A stretch of DNA of 64,000 nt from Amaurobius ferox. Taxonomy: Eukaryota; Arthropoda; Arachnida; Araneae; Amaurobiidae. The notes beneath the pieces are model-generated. The model saw nothing but the letters and a program-made list of their open reading frames with translations, did no database searches and had not been told where the DNA came from. The stretch covers positions 74,933,104 to 74,997,103 of the forward strand of contig OX578137.1 of assembly GCA_951213105.1 (NCBI GenBank), in the 5' to 3' direction. Below, piece after piece: positions 43,401-57,643 of this stretch. The stretch's first letter is position 1. The number at the start of each line of letters is the position of its first letter. A program made the translations under genes and the position numbers.

Positions 43401-46400
43401 GTAATATAGTCATAGAGTCTTGATATTTATGTAGTGTTTTATGTGTATTATGTGTTTTATGTGTATTATGTATATTATGTGTATTTTTTAATTTTTTTCT
43501 AGTCCTTTCATTTGGGGTACAACTGCAATTGCTTATTATTCTGTCTTGAATTCTGGATCTATGCAACTCTGGAAGAGGCCTAAGCTTCAAGATGTGCTGA
43601 GCATACTTTTACTGGATAAGATGCAGACTACTGTTGAAATGTATCCGCTCAGTTTAAAGTTAGAAGTAAGAAAAATATGCTGTTTTATTTGTAATTGCAA
43701 ATGTTTTATTTGTAAATATGCTGTTTTATTTGTGTGTGCAAATTCTAAAAGCCTTCATATTACTTTTTTTTTCAATTTCATTATTAAAGTATATAATTTA
43801 ATTAAAATTTATAATTAAAAAAATATAAGAAATTCTGTTCTCTATGCAAAATTATCTACAAAGGCAAATCTGAAAACACTCTGGTTCCATTTGTAAACTA
43901 GCTTACAAAAATATGAAGTTTAGTCAACCTACACCACAATGAGGATGCTGAAATGTTAATAAAAGTTTTTCCTGTACCAGTTTTTGCTCAAATTTAAACA
44001 CATTTGGAAATATATGAATTTAAAACTTTTTGCCAAAATAGAAAATATGCTTAAAAAAATTGAAAGTAAAAGTAATTACCATAATCTTATATCCTATAGC
44101 AGTAACTGATAAGACACAATCAAAAATATAATACCATTCATTTATAAAGTAATTTTTCTATAAATTTCTTTATTTTTTAAATAGGATAACATAGCTGCCA
44201 AATCTCGCGGTTTTTCGCTATATCTCCCGGTCTCCCGAGTTAGTCGCTCAATCTCCCGGTTTTTACTCAGCTGCCTTTATTTTCCCTCTTTATAGGCAGA
44301 AATCACGCGAATGCAAACCATGATTTTCAGTTGTTTTCCGCGGTGTAGAAATGGATAGTGATTGATGTTTGTACTTTTGTATTTGTATCTACAAGTTACA
44401 AAAGTAAAAAAATCGGAAGTAGATCACAAATTTTCCGAAAATATTACGAAATGAGAAACAAAGTCACAATTTTTGAAATCGAAGTTTTCCCGTTCTTTCG
44501 TCTACCAATGCATTTCTCAGCTATCGCGTAATTGCGCTCGCAAACGGCGATTATTCCCACAGTGTCACGAGAGATGACCAATGATTATCTAATTAATGTG
44601 GGAAAAACGCATTTGCATCGACTAAAATTTTATTAAATAATTTTGTTTTATATACAAAACTATTGTTCAAACGTATTATTAATGAAATGAAAGTATTTTT
44701 TGCAGCAGTAACGCTAAAAGCGACGTTTGTGCGCGATCCTCCTTATATTTCGTTTTATTATGAAACTATTTTTCCACTTTTGCAATCTGTCAGCATCGTC
44801 AAATTTTTTTATAATTATTTCGCATTTTATACAGAAAAAATATTGTTCAAGCGTAATATTAATTAAATGAAAGGCCATTTAGCAGCAGTATCGCGAAAAA
44901 CGAAATTGGGCTTATCAAAATCTCCCGTTTTTTTCATATTTTTGCACAAAAATCTCCCGGTTTTTCATATTTGGTGGTTGGCAGCTATGGGATAAGCTAA
45001 ATGATTTTTTTTTCATTCATATAAGCATATTTTTTTTATGTATTAAAAACAATTGTTCTTTTGCTAAACAACTTGATATAGTTTTGTGCAAACAAACTTT
45101 CGGGAAGAAAATCGTCTGTGCAATGTTCTTTCTGTGGTAGATTTTTTCATTATTATTATTTGCAATATCTCAACAACCTCATATAAGTGCAGTGCAGTGA
45201 TATAAAGAATAATCATACCAGATTTTCAAAAAATCTGTCAAAAACTATGTATTTGTATATGGAACAGGAAAAAAAACAAGACTTAATTATATTATTTCTA
45301 CTTTCTTAAATGATTTTATAATATTTTCTGATTTGTCAATTGTTCTTAAATGTTTTATTATATATATACAGAGTGTCCAGTGCTATCAGTGCCCAATGGT
45401 CACAGTGCCCGTTAGTCACAGAGATACACTTCCAATTGCAAAAATATTTTAAATTTTAAAATCTATTATCATAGAAACAGTTTAAATCAATAAATGCATT
45501 TCTGAAAGAAATACGAAATATAAATTCTTATACAGTCCCCCGGTCCTACCAATTATATATAGGAAAATCATCCTCATACAATTTTATGCAAAATAAAATT
45601 TAAAAAATCATCCTTTTATGACCAAAATTGACCGACGTATAGCTGTTTAAAGTTAGAGCACTTTTTGTGCTGAGAAATGGTCAATACAGTCTCTGATTGG
45701 TTAGTTGCCTGAAATGGGACATTTTTATGTGTGGAAAAGCGACTTAAGTCATAAAGTTTAATGCTTCATAACTCTGTGAATTTTGATCGTAAAAGGAAGA
45801 TTTTTTTTTTTATTTTGCATGAAATTGTATGGGGATAATTTTCCTAAATATAATTGGTAGGACCGGAGGACCGTATAAAAATTTATATTTCGTATTTCTT
45901 TCAGAAATGCATTTATTGATTTAAACTGTTTCTAAGATAATAGATTTTAAAATTTAAAACATTTTTGCCATTGGAAGTATATCTCTGTGACTAACGGTTG
46001 AGAAAACAGCCATTGGGCACCAATAGCACTGCACACCCTGTATATACAGAGGTTGGACAAAATAATATGAACTCGAACATATACAATACTCGAGGGAAAC
46101 CTGTCATATACTCCCGCCCTCTAGTGTTGAAGCGTGCCACCTAGCGGGAGAGAATGTACATGCATGAGTCTGTAAGTAGCAGTAATAGCGGCAGATGCAA
46201 ATTATATTGCGGCATTAAAACTTCATTATGGCTGACCTCTCAGATTTCAAAAAAGGAATGATTGTTGGGGCCTGTCTTGGTAGAGCCTCAGTAATGAAAA
46301 TGGCCACCCTTGATGGTGTCGGGAAAAGTACTGTGTTGACTGTAATGACAACCTATATCAAACAGGGAAAGACATCATCTGCCAAGCACAACAGTGGCCG

Positions 46401-49400
46401 ACGGTCGAAGCTGACTAATAGAGACAGAAGGGCTTAAGTAGGTTGTGGCCAGAAAGCATGAGACAACATCATCCTAGATAACATCTAAGATGAACACACA
46501 TCTACAGGAAGCTGTATCATAAAAAACTCTCCGGCTTAAACTGCATGCAGCAAACATTCACGGTAGAGCTGTGATTTCAAAACCATTGCTTACACCATGC
46601 AATGCCTTGAAATGATGAAAATGGTGTCGCGAGCATAAAAATTGGACACAACAACAATGGGAGAATGTCATCTGGTCAGACGAATTGTCGTATACATTAT
46701 TCCAGACTAAAGGACACATTTACATTTGGAAAACACCAGCAGAAGCATATCATGTTGACTATCTCCTTCCTACTGTTCAGCATGGAAGGGGATCAGTGAT
46801 GCTGTGGGGTGTAATGTCGCACTGTGGTCTCGGCCCACTTGTTGTCCTGCATGGGCAAGTTGCAGCACTGGATTATGCCAGTATTCAGGCCAACCATCTT
46901 CAACGGTGCAAACTTTGTTCCCTGATGAACAACCTGTGTACCAAGACGATAATGCTCACATTGACACTGCTGGAATTGTTCGAGACTGGTTTGATGAACA
47001 CATTGATGAAGTACAACACCATGTGTGGCCCCCTTTGTCCCCTGATCTTAATGTAATTGAACCTTTGTGGGGTATTTTGGAGGGCAAGTTGCGCAGTCGG
47101 TTTCCACCTCCAAGGACACTTTCTGAATTAACAAACTTTTTGCAGGAAGAGTTGCTACGTATCCCTGTGACTCTTGTGCATGACTTGTATATGTCCATCC
47201 CACGTCGGATACAAACTGTAATTCATGCAAAAAGAAGGCCATCAGCCTATTAATAAAAATTTTGTCTCTCTTTCACAGCTATTCATATTATTTTGTCCAA
47301 TCCATATATATATATATATATATAATTTATTATTTTCACTTTATTTTTATTTTATGTTTACTGTACATTTTAAAGGAATTTATTTTGCTTTTTGTTAATC
47401 TTGTTTTTTTACATTGTAGCCCTCAGTTGCTTTATCCAGTGAAGAACTAGAAAATTGCTCCCAACCTGACAAAGTATATGATCTGCGATTTATTCTGCCG
47501 TTACTTGCTAATTTGCTATCTCCAGGTTTGTTGGTATTTTGAATTACGTATGATTAGTTGCTATATACAGTGAAACCCCGATTTTACGTTTCTCAAGGGA
47601 CTGGGTGAAAAAAACGTAAAATGCGGGAAAAACGTAAAATACTGGAAATACATAGAATGCAAAAATCAAATAGAAAATAACTAAAGGTAGTAAAGATGAC
47701 TCTTTTAAAAGGTATAATATGTATATTTTACGAAAAGAACATTATTATACATACCATTTTAAGATCATTTAACACATTTAGTTACGAATCCTGGCGTTTA
47801 GGTTGAAAATAGTCCGTAATAGTGCATTGTTTTTTAGTCATTGAATTCAAAGTGAATGCAGCATCTTCTAGGATTGAAATACTTTGCAAGTTTTTTTAAT
47901 AGTCTTTATAAGAAAGAAAATAGTCTTTTACTATTTGTAAGCTCTTCAATGCAATACTGAAAGAAGGGACGGGCTGTGTTTCCGGTTGTTCTTGTTCATA
48001 TTCATCGGCGGACGAAAAGTCCATAAGGTTGTCTACGGATGGAGCAGTAGCTCTTTCAGCTTCGCATGTTGCTAAGTTTTCTGGGATGTAATCGCTGAAG
48101 TCATAGATAAGTGTTTCGTTGTCCTCCTCCGAGTCCACCGCAGCTGATTCTTCATCTGTTACCGGTTCATTAGACGCTACGATTCCGCTTTCTTCAAAAC
48201 AATGGGAAATGCACTGTTGTGTAACGTTTCTCCACGATGCAGAAATAAAATGCATAGCCTCTAGAACACTTAACTTTAGTTTGCAGGCGTCATTTAGGTT
48301 TCCATTTTCTAGTTCAGCTACAGCTTTCCGGACAAGTTGCTTTCTGTAATAAACCTTAAAAGATCGAATAATGCCGAGATCACAAGGCTGCGATTTGCTT
48401 GTACAATTTGCAGGAAAAAATATGACACGCACATTAGACAGCTGCAAATCTGGATGTGCAGTGCATTGATCAATGAACAAAATTATTTTACGATTTTGCA
48501 ACTTCATTTGTTTGTTTAGTTTGCGTAAAAAGTCTTCGAAAAGGGCTTGAGTTATCCACACTTTTTTGTTTGCTTCGTACTTTGTCGGAAAACTTCTAAC
48601 GTTTTTGAAGCATTGTGGTTTGCACGACTTTCCAACAACAAGAGGCGTCAGCTTCTCACTTCCATCAGAATTACAGCACAGTAAAACCGTAAGGCACAAT
48701 TTAGACATCTTCCCTCCATGGCAGGAGTCTCCTTTAGCAACGTAACTTTTATCTGGTAGGAGGTTAAAGAAAAGTCCGGTCTCGTCCGCATTGAATACGT
48801 CCTTTGGCTTGTATCCTTTGGTCAAATTTGGTAGATTTTTCTTCCATTCTTCTATTGTAGCTTCATCTACATTTGATGATTCTCCCGAAAGCGATCTATA
48901 CACAAGATTATGTCTTTTTTTCATTCTGTCAATCCAGCCATTTGAAGCTGTGAAGTCTTTCAAACCACCAAGCCTATCGGCGATTTCTAGAGCTTTTTCT
49001 CTTATTATCGTGCCATTTATAGGTACATTCGCGGCACGAGCTTCTTTCAACCACTTTACTAAGATACCTTCCAGCTCGTCGTACGGCGATTTTTTCAATG
49101 TTTTCCGTTTCTTGGAATTTTTTTCACCCACTTTCTCGATGTTTTTTTCAATGCATTCTTTTTTCTGTAGTATGGATTGCAGGGTTGTCACGGGAATCCC
49201 TTGCGATTGAGCGAACGCTAATTTGGTTCCGTGAAATTCATCAAATTGTTTAACAATTTCGGCTTTCTCAGCAACAGAAAAGTTTTAGCGTTTTTTACTC
49301 GTCGTTTTGGCACAAAAAGGTTAGAAATGCGACCACTGCGTGCTAAACAGCAACTGAAAGGCTTATCTGAAAACGTGGAGAAGGGTAAGGCCTGCCCCCC

Positions 49401-52400
49401 CTCCCCGACGAAAGAAAAGGAGCCACCCCATCTGATTGGTTAACTGGAGTGTTCTTCCCCGAGAAGGAAGCAGTCCGCGACAGCAGGTGTTCAACAAAGG
49501 AAGGGGGGTGGAATCCAAGAAGACAGGAGTCTGTGGAATGCGTTTCTGTTTTCATGATTAACTTTCAACAACGTGGATTAGCTTTAAAAAAGCACAAAAG
49601 GAAAAAAATAGTAGTATTGCTTTTTTTTTTTGCACATTTTTTTGTAAATTATTGCAAATTTTAATTTTTTTTTTACTTTCCAGTCCAGGGAAAAAATGTA
49701 AAATGCGGGAAAGCCCATAAATAACAAACTTACAATCCGGGTTAAATTAACATGTATTGGTATACGGAAAAATGGGACATGATGAAAAAAACGTAAAATG
49801 CGGGAAAAACGTAGATTCAGGGGACGTAAAACCGGGGTTTCACTGTATTACCATGAAATCTAGTTTGGCATCATTTTAAAATGAAATTAAAATGCATCCA
49901 GATAATTCTGAAACATTGCCATTTTACATTCTTAAATAATGTTTAACATTTTTGTAAATATTATAAAAATATATTGTAAACATTTGCTAGCCATTCCTTG
50001 CTAATGTGCTTTTAAAGGCAGTGAACATAGGATAATTATCAATATTAATTTTAGTGCCAGAGGGCTAAGGAAAGGAATATGAGCAAATAAATAAAGATTC
50101 ATATTACTGATGGCAGAAAACATTCTATTGGATGAATTCCAGATATAACAAATCTGCCAAGAAAGGTATGCATCTCATGAAGAACTTTCTGGAGAAAACT
50201 GTTGTATTTACATCATCTACTAGGAAAACCATAAATATCTTGCCCACACAGTATGTCAGTGCTGTCTGAGTTAAAAATAATGTTCTTATCCTAGTTTGAT
50301 TTCTCACGATTCAATGATCAAGGTTGTTGTTGTTGTTGAGACCCAGACCGTCCGACCTACCAGAAAGGTGTAAGGTAACTGTTTGGACGGCCGGGAAGTG
50401 CCACCCAATTTAGACCGGAACCCAGTGGGGGAGGCATCCACAGGGACCGTACCCTCAATGATCAAGGTTGTAAACACTATGTCAATTGACTGACAGGGAT
50501 GACATATGTGCCAACTCTACTGAATTTGGTGGGAGACTCCTGATTTTTTAGTGTTTCTCCCGATTTCCCGTTTTTGATGACACATCTCCCGATTTTAAAG
50601 ATTTTTTGAAAAATCCCTACATTTAGGGATAATATCCCTAAAATTTCCCTATAAAATGGATTTTTTAGCTAAGTGGGAAATTTTTCTCTATTTGATCAAA
50701 AGTATTTCCATAAGATTACAGATGGCGCCATCAGAAATGATCCACTTGTTGCTCTAACGTGATTTTATTTTATTCTATTCAGCAATTTTGGAACTGGCAA
50801 TTCTGGCTTTGCTAGTGTAGTAAAGTGAAGTGAGCTTGACAGATAACTTGATGACAGATAACTTTTGACAGATAACTTGATCATTATGAAATGTAATTTA
50901 AACAGTAAATGCTATGAGTAGCAACTAGATAGTAAATTTTTATTAAAAGCCAAATCTGCAACTTTTATAAAAAAATAAAATGTAGCTGTCATAAAACTAG
51001 TCTTCTTTGTTTTTTGTGTATATGTATATTTATAAATATGTATATAATTCAAATTTAGGGGGGGGGGGGAATGGAGATGAAAAAAATCACTATTTTTCCC
51101 TAAATGTATGTTATTTTGATACTGCAACGTTTGTTATGACATTAAAACATGTGCTTTAAGAAATCTACTGAATTTTCTTCAGTGAGGGTTGGCAAGAACT
51201 GTTGTTTTTACATCATCTACTAGGAAAATCATAAATGTCTTGCCCATACACTATGTCAGTGCTGTCTGAGCTAAAAATAATGTTCTTATCCTAGTTTGAT
51301 TTTCCATGATTCAATGATCAAGGTTGTAAACACTATGTCAATTGGCTAACCGGGATGGAATTGCTTTAATTAATCATGTTATCATTAGCTATAACATTCT
51401 TGGGTCATCACAATGATTCAGAAAAATATGCCATTTAGGTCGCTTTAAAGACACTATACAAATTTCCTTGAAAATGAGAAAGAACCATATTCAAAAGCGC
51501 ATATATATATATTTTTTTTTTCTGGGAGGGATAGGGTAACTTACTAATCTGCAAATTCCCTCCGGTTTGTAAATTGGGGTGAATCAACGAATTATTTTTT
51601 GTTGAATAATGTTATTAACTGAATGTGATTCTTTTATATTTTTTAAATTATCAATATTTGTCAGATTTAACTTTTCCTTCATTATTGTAGAAAAGGAAAG
51701 ATGTAAAGTTTATTTATTTATTTTTCCTAATAGTCGATCAATGAAGGCCGGGTTAATAAAAAGTACATAAGAATTTTTTTTTTTTTTCCCATAATTATTT
51801 TTTCTTCAACACATGACTGATGTTGAATTCTCCTATAAAATCAATTCATCTGTTCATCAGCCACAAATAAGATATATAGATTTTTGATAAAAATATGATT
51901 GGCCATTCTAAAGTGATGCTTTTACAAACATTTTAGCATTGAAGTCACTCAAGAAGGCAGCTACTCTCTAATAATTACTATTTGAATAACTTAAGAGGCA
52001 ATAAGAGGATTATAAAATAAAAGATCATGCCTTGGACAAACACCACCATTTAGGCGTGTAGAAAGAGGGAAGATTTAATTTATGCCTCACTCCTTTTCTT
52101 TTCATCTGCCCGAATTCCACATATTGAATTTCACCAAATGGCACTAATTCTAGTAACAATTGTTTGATTTAGATTCCCCCACCACCACCAGACCATCTAC
52201 ATATTGACCACTGGAAAGAAATCAAATTTCATTAAAATCGGATATGCTATTCTAAAGTAATGCTCTTGCACATTGAAGCCACTCAAGAAAAGAGCTACTC
52301 TCCAATAATTACTGATCATTTTCAGTTTTTTTATTTCTATGTCTGCTTTTTGAAATTTATTATCTGAGCATCAAGAATAAGTACAAGGAGGCAAAAAGTC

Positions 52401-55400
52401 AGTATAACGGACACTAATAAATTGGATCTCATTCTTAAAAAGATTTTTCAGGTGAATTTTAAACATATATAGCTTTTTATTTGCATTGTAATTTTTTTAA
52501 TTATTTTCTAATATTTAATTTCAAAAATTCTTTTTTAGGATCATTTGTCCATTGTCGTAATTTTATGGATTCAAGAGTTTTAATGCTAATTTTTACATCA
52601 CTGAGCAGTTTTGATGCAAGCACGAGAGCTTTAGGATATTATTGTCTGTCACAGTTATACTCCCATATAGAAGGTGCTTATTATGGTGAAAAGCGAATTT
52701 GGTTATGTCTTTTGGATGCAGTGCGTCATTCTATTATTACTGAAAATCCCCGAATTCCAAGCATTGTCTCATTGTTTCTTGCAAAAGTCACGCAAATATT
52801 TACTAAACCAGGTAATTGTCCATTTATTGTATAAATACTTTATTATACATTAAAGCTTATACTAAGTACTTTTTGGTATTATTATTATTTTAACTGCATT
52901 AAATAAAAAAAAATTTGTATTTTAAAACATTTTATGCCTGAAAATTTTCTTGTTTATGTATAATTTTGATTTCATGAGTATATTTTGTATGATCAAACTT
53001 GTAGTTTACTTTTTTAATTCAGTAAATCAAGTTATTAAACTGCTTGTTTTAAATATTTGAGCATGTGCATACACATAATATTAAGTTAGCGAAACTTCTT
53101 CTTAAAACAGCTCCACTATCCAGTCCACCCAAATAAAATTGTGCATTAGGAAAGTCATATTATATAAATTAATATGTTATAAATTGGAATATATTATTCA
53201 AATGTAAATATCAAAGAAAAATTATGAATTTACTTATATTATTTTTGTTTTTGGGATAGAAGTATAAAACACAATTTTCTACCTATTCTCATACACAATG
53301 TTATACCTGTGTATAAAATGTCCTTAATAGATGAACCTAAGCATGGAAAATTGAAATTGTAAAAAGAATAAGTTTCAGGACAAACAAAGGAAACACTAAA
53401 CAAAGACAAAGCTCTGTTTAAATGCTAGCTTAGATGCATTCAATTGTTGATGAATAATCAAAAATAAACACATCTAATTGTTTCTAAATAGTTACAACTA
53501 TATACTATTGATTTCAGAATAATGTATGAGCAATGTACAATTGAAGCATTGCGTGCAAGAAAAGTGAACTCAACAAAGTCATGTTTTGAGAAAAACCCTT
53601 TTAAAAAGGTTTGGATTGGGCTAATTCAACAAAAAGGCATTCCGTGCAAGAAGGGCGAACTCAACAAAGACATGTTTTGAGAAAGGGGCTGTGGAGTTCG
53701 CCCTTATTGCCCGCACGCTGAATGCTCAAAAACGATTTATTTTCATGATGTATTTTCAAGAGTAAAGAAGGGCGAATTTCACAAATTAGACCTATGAGCA
53801 TGCAACGCAAATGTCCTTGAACATGATGGTTGGGGGAAAAAAGAAAGTCCAATGTTAAGTTTGTTCGCCCTTCTTACACACAATGTCTCAATTATAAGAT
53901 ATAAAAGTTGAAAAAATAATTATTTGCAAATTTACTTCACTTCGTGTCTTTCCAATCTTCTTCCTCATCATTTACCCAACTCATGTAGCATGCCAACATT
54001 TTTCCCAACTACGGGCTTTCAATTCAATGACTTCTTTGTGCATCTGTTGTCATACTTTGAATATGTCTTCATCAACTAATTTTCATAATTTTAATTTTTA
54101 TTACATATTGCATTGTATTTTTCTGCTTCAAAATTTATCATGTGTGATATTTGTTTGTGCATAAAATAATACATTTTTATAACCTTTATTAAATTTTATA
54201 TTTTTACAGATCATTCTTTGTACAATGTTATTTATGAATTTATTATGGTCAAGCCTAACCTTGATATTGGACAAGTACCTGAATTTTATAAGCTATTTAA
54301 TAGCATTGATATTGAGGTAATTATATTTTTTATCAGAGTTTAATCAATAAAATAAAAATGAAATATTGTTATTTTTGCTAAAATTTTATTTTTAAAATGT
54401 CAGTGTGCCAACTTTTTTTCTTTTCTCATCCATTTCATTTCATTCTCATATAATTTATTTGTGATATAATTAAATGTGGTTATCTAATTTCAAATTTTAG
54501 TGGATTTGTGAAAAGGTATAACATAAATAAATTACTAGAACACAATATAAAATATTGCACAAATAAATATAGAATACATCATTTAAAAAATAATTGCATT
54601 TCCTTTTCCAGGGGAGAAACAAACCTAGAATTAAACGCCAAGAGTGAGAACCTCTTCAACAAAATGGTTAAACCCAATACCATTTTAGCAAAATAGTTTA
54701 TGCATTTTGCTAAAGTGCCATGGTTTATCTCTAATTTAACTTTTAACTTTCGATTTGCATGCACTGAAGAAGAAAATTAAAATATTTCTAAGATAATCGT
54801 CTGCAATTTACATTTATCTATGCAGCATTTTATATTGTTTTATAATTATTTATTACTTTTGTACAAAGTTGCATTTTGTATTTGATAAAGCATAAAATTT
54901 GATAAAACATACATCCAAGGAATTTTATATTTTAAAATAAGATTTATATGCATTTTTTTAATTGAAAACTTGAAAAAAAAAATTCAATTAAAAACAGGAA
55001 AAATATTTTGTTTTGTCATTATAATTTCAAATTTTTTTTAATTAAAATTATGTTCCCTATTGTACTTAAAATACCAAAATTTCATTTCATGGTTGTTTTA
55101 TCATCTAATTAGCTAATTTTTCATATTAAATGTTTTACTACTTTCTAAATTTGAAGGTATGCCACTAAAAAAAATTATTATATACTACAGAAAGTGATGA
55201 TTCAAACTCTGGAAATTTGTAAAAATGCTTCTGGAGAATTCAATGAATTTCATTTCCAAGTTTGAGTATAAACCATATTTTACACAAGCACGATTTATTC
55301 CAATACCTCATACAGAAAAGAAGAAATATTAAAGGATAGGGATATGACCGATGATAAAAAGGTAAAAAAAAATTTAAGAATCGTAAAAGTCAAGATTTTA

Positions 55401-57601
55401 ACAAAATAAATATGCATTTTTCTGGTTCTAATAGAAAATTTTAATGCTAAATTAAAATCAGTTAAGATAATGTTGAAAACTAATTAATTCAATAGTTTAA
55501 TAGCACTTATGTAAAAAATTGGTATTTTTTGGAGAACCTCTGTAGAAAAATTTATAATACTACATCCGATTTAAGTTAACGTTGGAGCATAGTGCAGCTC
55601 TCTTTGCAGTGACTCAAATTGTGAAATGCTGTCTACATATTGCTTCAAAATGCTTTGACTGATTTTGATGACTTTTTGCGCATAATTATTATACATTGAA
55701 AACTAGGTCAAGCCTGATTTTAAATTTCAAAAACACAGAAGTTGTAATTGATTAAAAGTGATGCAATGTTAACTCTAAAAATTTTTCCGTTTGCATAGAA
55801 ATCATGTGTAATCAATAGAACGCAACATCTTTAGTTTGTGATGTTTTAGCATTATTTGCTACTTTCAAATCCATTTTCTGACGCACATTGCACTGTGTTC
55901 CAGTTTGTGCAAACATGTTACGAGCTGTTTCTAAAGCAAACAAAGGTTACATATTGTGAACCTAGTGTTTATATATTTTGCAGAATCTCTGGGTTCTGTG
56001 GAACACAACATAAGAAATGCTGTTTGAATAGATATATCTATTTTCTATCTCTTAGTTGATATTAGAACAAGATATAATGTGCATATTGCTCCAAATGGAA
56101 ATCTTTGCTGAAACAAATTAACCAAATAATATTTTTATATTATCATTCTCTTTCATGCGCTATGGCAAAAATATTGTCTTTCCCAAGATTTTGATGGGGA
56201 AATTATGCTTTAGGGGCCTCCAGAACACATTTCATACACTTTTGGAAAGATGTCTGTTTCTGCATGTATGTGCATTTCTGTAAGGTACACATTGAATATA
56301 TCCATTTATATTAGTAATAATCTGTAAAAAATAAAACTTTTTACTCATAAATTGTGTTTTTTTATAGCACAGAGTACAAAGATTATGGCTCTTAAGACTG
56401 TTAGCTGATGGTCTTCGTTCAAGTTTGGACTTTCACATCTGTGAAAAAAGATACATATTTAGTACATTGCTAACTCATTACTGCAGTCCAATATCTTCAT
56501 CTGACGAAAAGGTAATAATTTGAATTATGTGGTATCCACTACACAGCTGGCTAATAACTTTAAAATTTTACTAGTAAAGTTTTGTTCTCTAGAAGTTACT
56601 ATATCTAATAATTTGCATGTAGCTGCTTTTAAAAAATAAACAAAGGTTTATTTTGTAATATATTCATTTTTTCCTACCAATATTATTATTAAAATAAGTT
56701 TACTTATTTTAATAATAATATTGGTAGGAATGGTATTATTAAAATAAGTTTACTCTTTTCATTTTTTGAGTGTCAGCATTTTGTTTAAAACCACTTACTT
56801 CTGTATATTGAAAAATTTTAATACCTTATTTTGTTTAGTATGCAAGACAGTACAACTTATATTTTACTGTTTAAAATCTACTGTCTATTCTAAATTTATA
56901 TTCTACTGTCCATTCTAAAAGTGTCAAAGTGGTATTAGTTATGATAGTTTAAAAAATAATCTAGTAGCCAGTGACTACTAAATTACAAAATCATAATTTA
57001 AGCTATACTTGTATCTAATAAATTAAAATATTAGAATATTTATAATATTAAAATAAATAATAATTAATAATTAATTAATAATTAAAATATTTATTATCAT
57101 GCTTCGGAAAATCGGTAATATCTAGCCTGTTCGCAAGAATGGCTATTGAAATTTTTTTACCCGTCCTCCTAAAAATTTCTTTTTCACATTGTATTCATTA
57201 ATATATGTGCTTAAATACATCACACAACAATAACAAACTGCCTCAGGTTGAAATGCGATTACTGCATATTCATACACCACCACCCCACAGCGCTTAACCA
57301 TTTAAAGATCAAACTCACTGATGCCGAGTCTCTGATAAAGGACTGAACCCGGCAGAATTCCGATCTATGAGTGTGTGCAGAGGGGTAAGAAATGAAAAAA
57401 AAATCCTCTTTCCAATGTTTGGTAACTTCAAGGAGTGGTAAATAAATAATCATACTTGTATTTAATATATAATAATAATTTTTAATATATATTATATATA
57501 TTTATATATAAATATATAAATATATATATATATTGAATTTTCGTGTTACAGCTTCTCACTTTTCTTTCATTGGACCTTCATACCTTTTTTTCTTATATAT
57601 A

Positions 57602-57643
<42 letters not shown>

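Noticed and set aside
48791..49210. 139-codon plus-strand frame
   Set aside because: It is the antisense shadow of the Tigger transposase.
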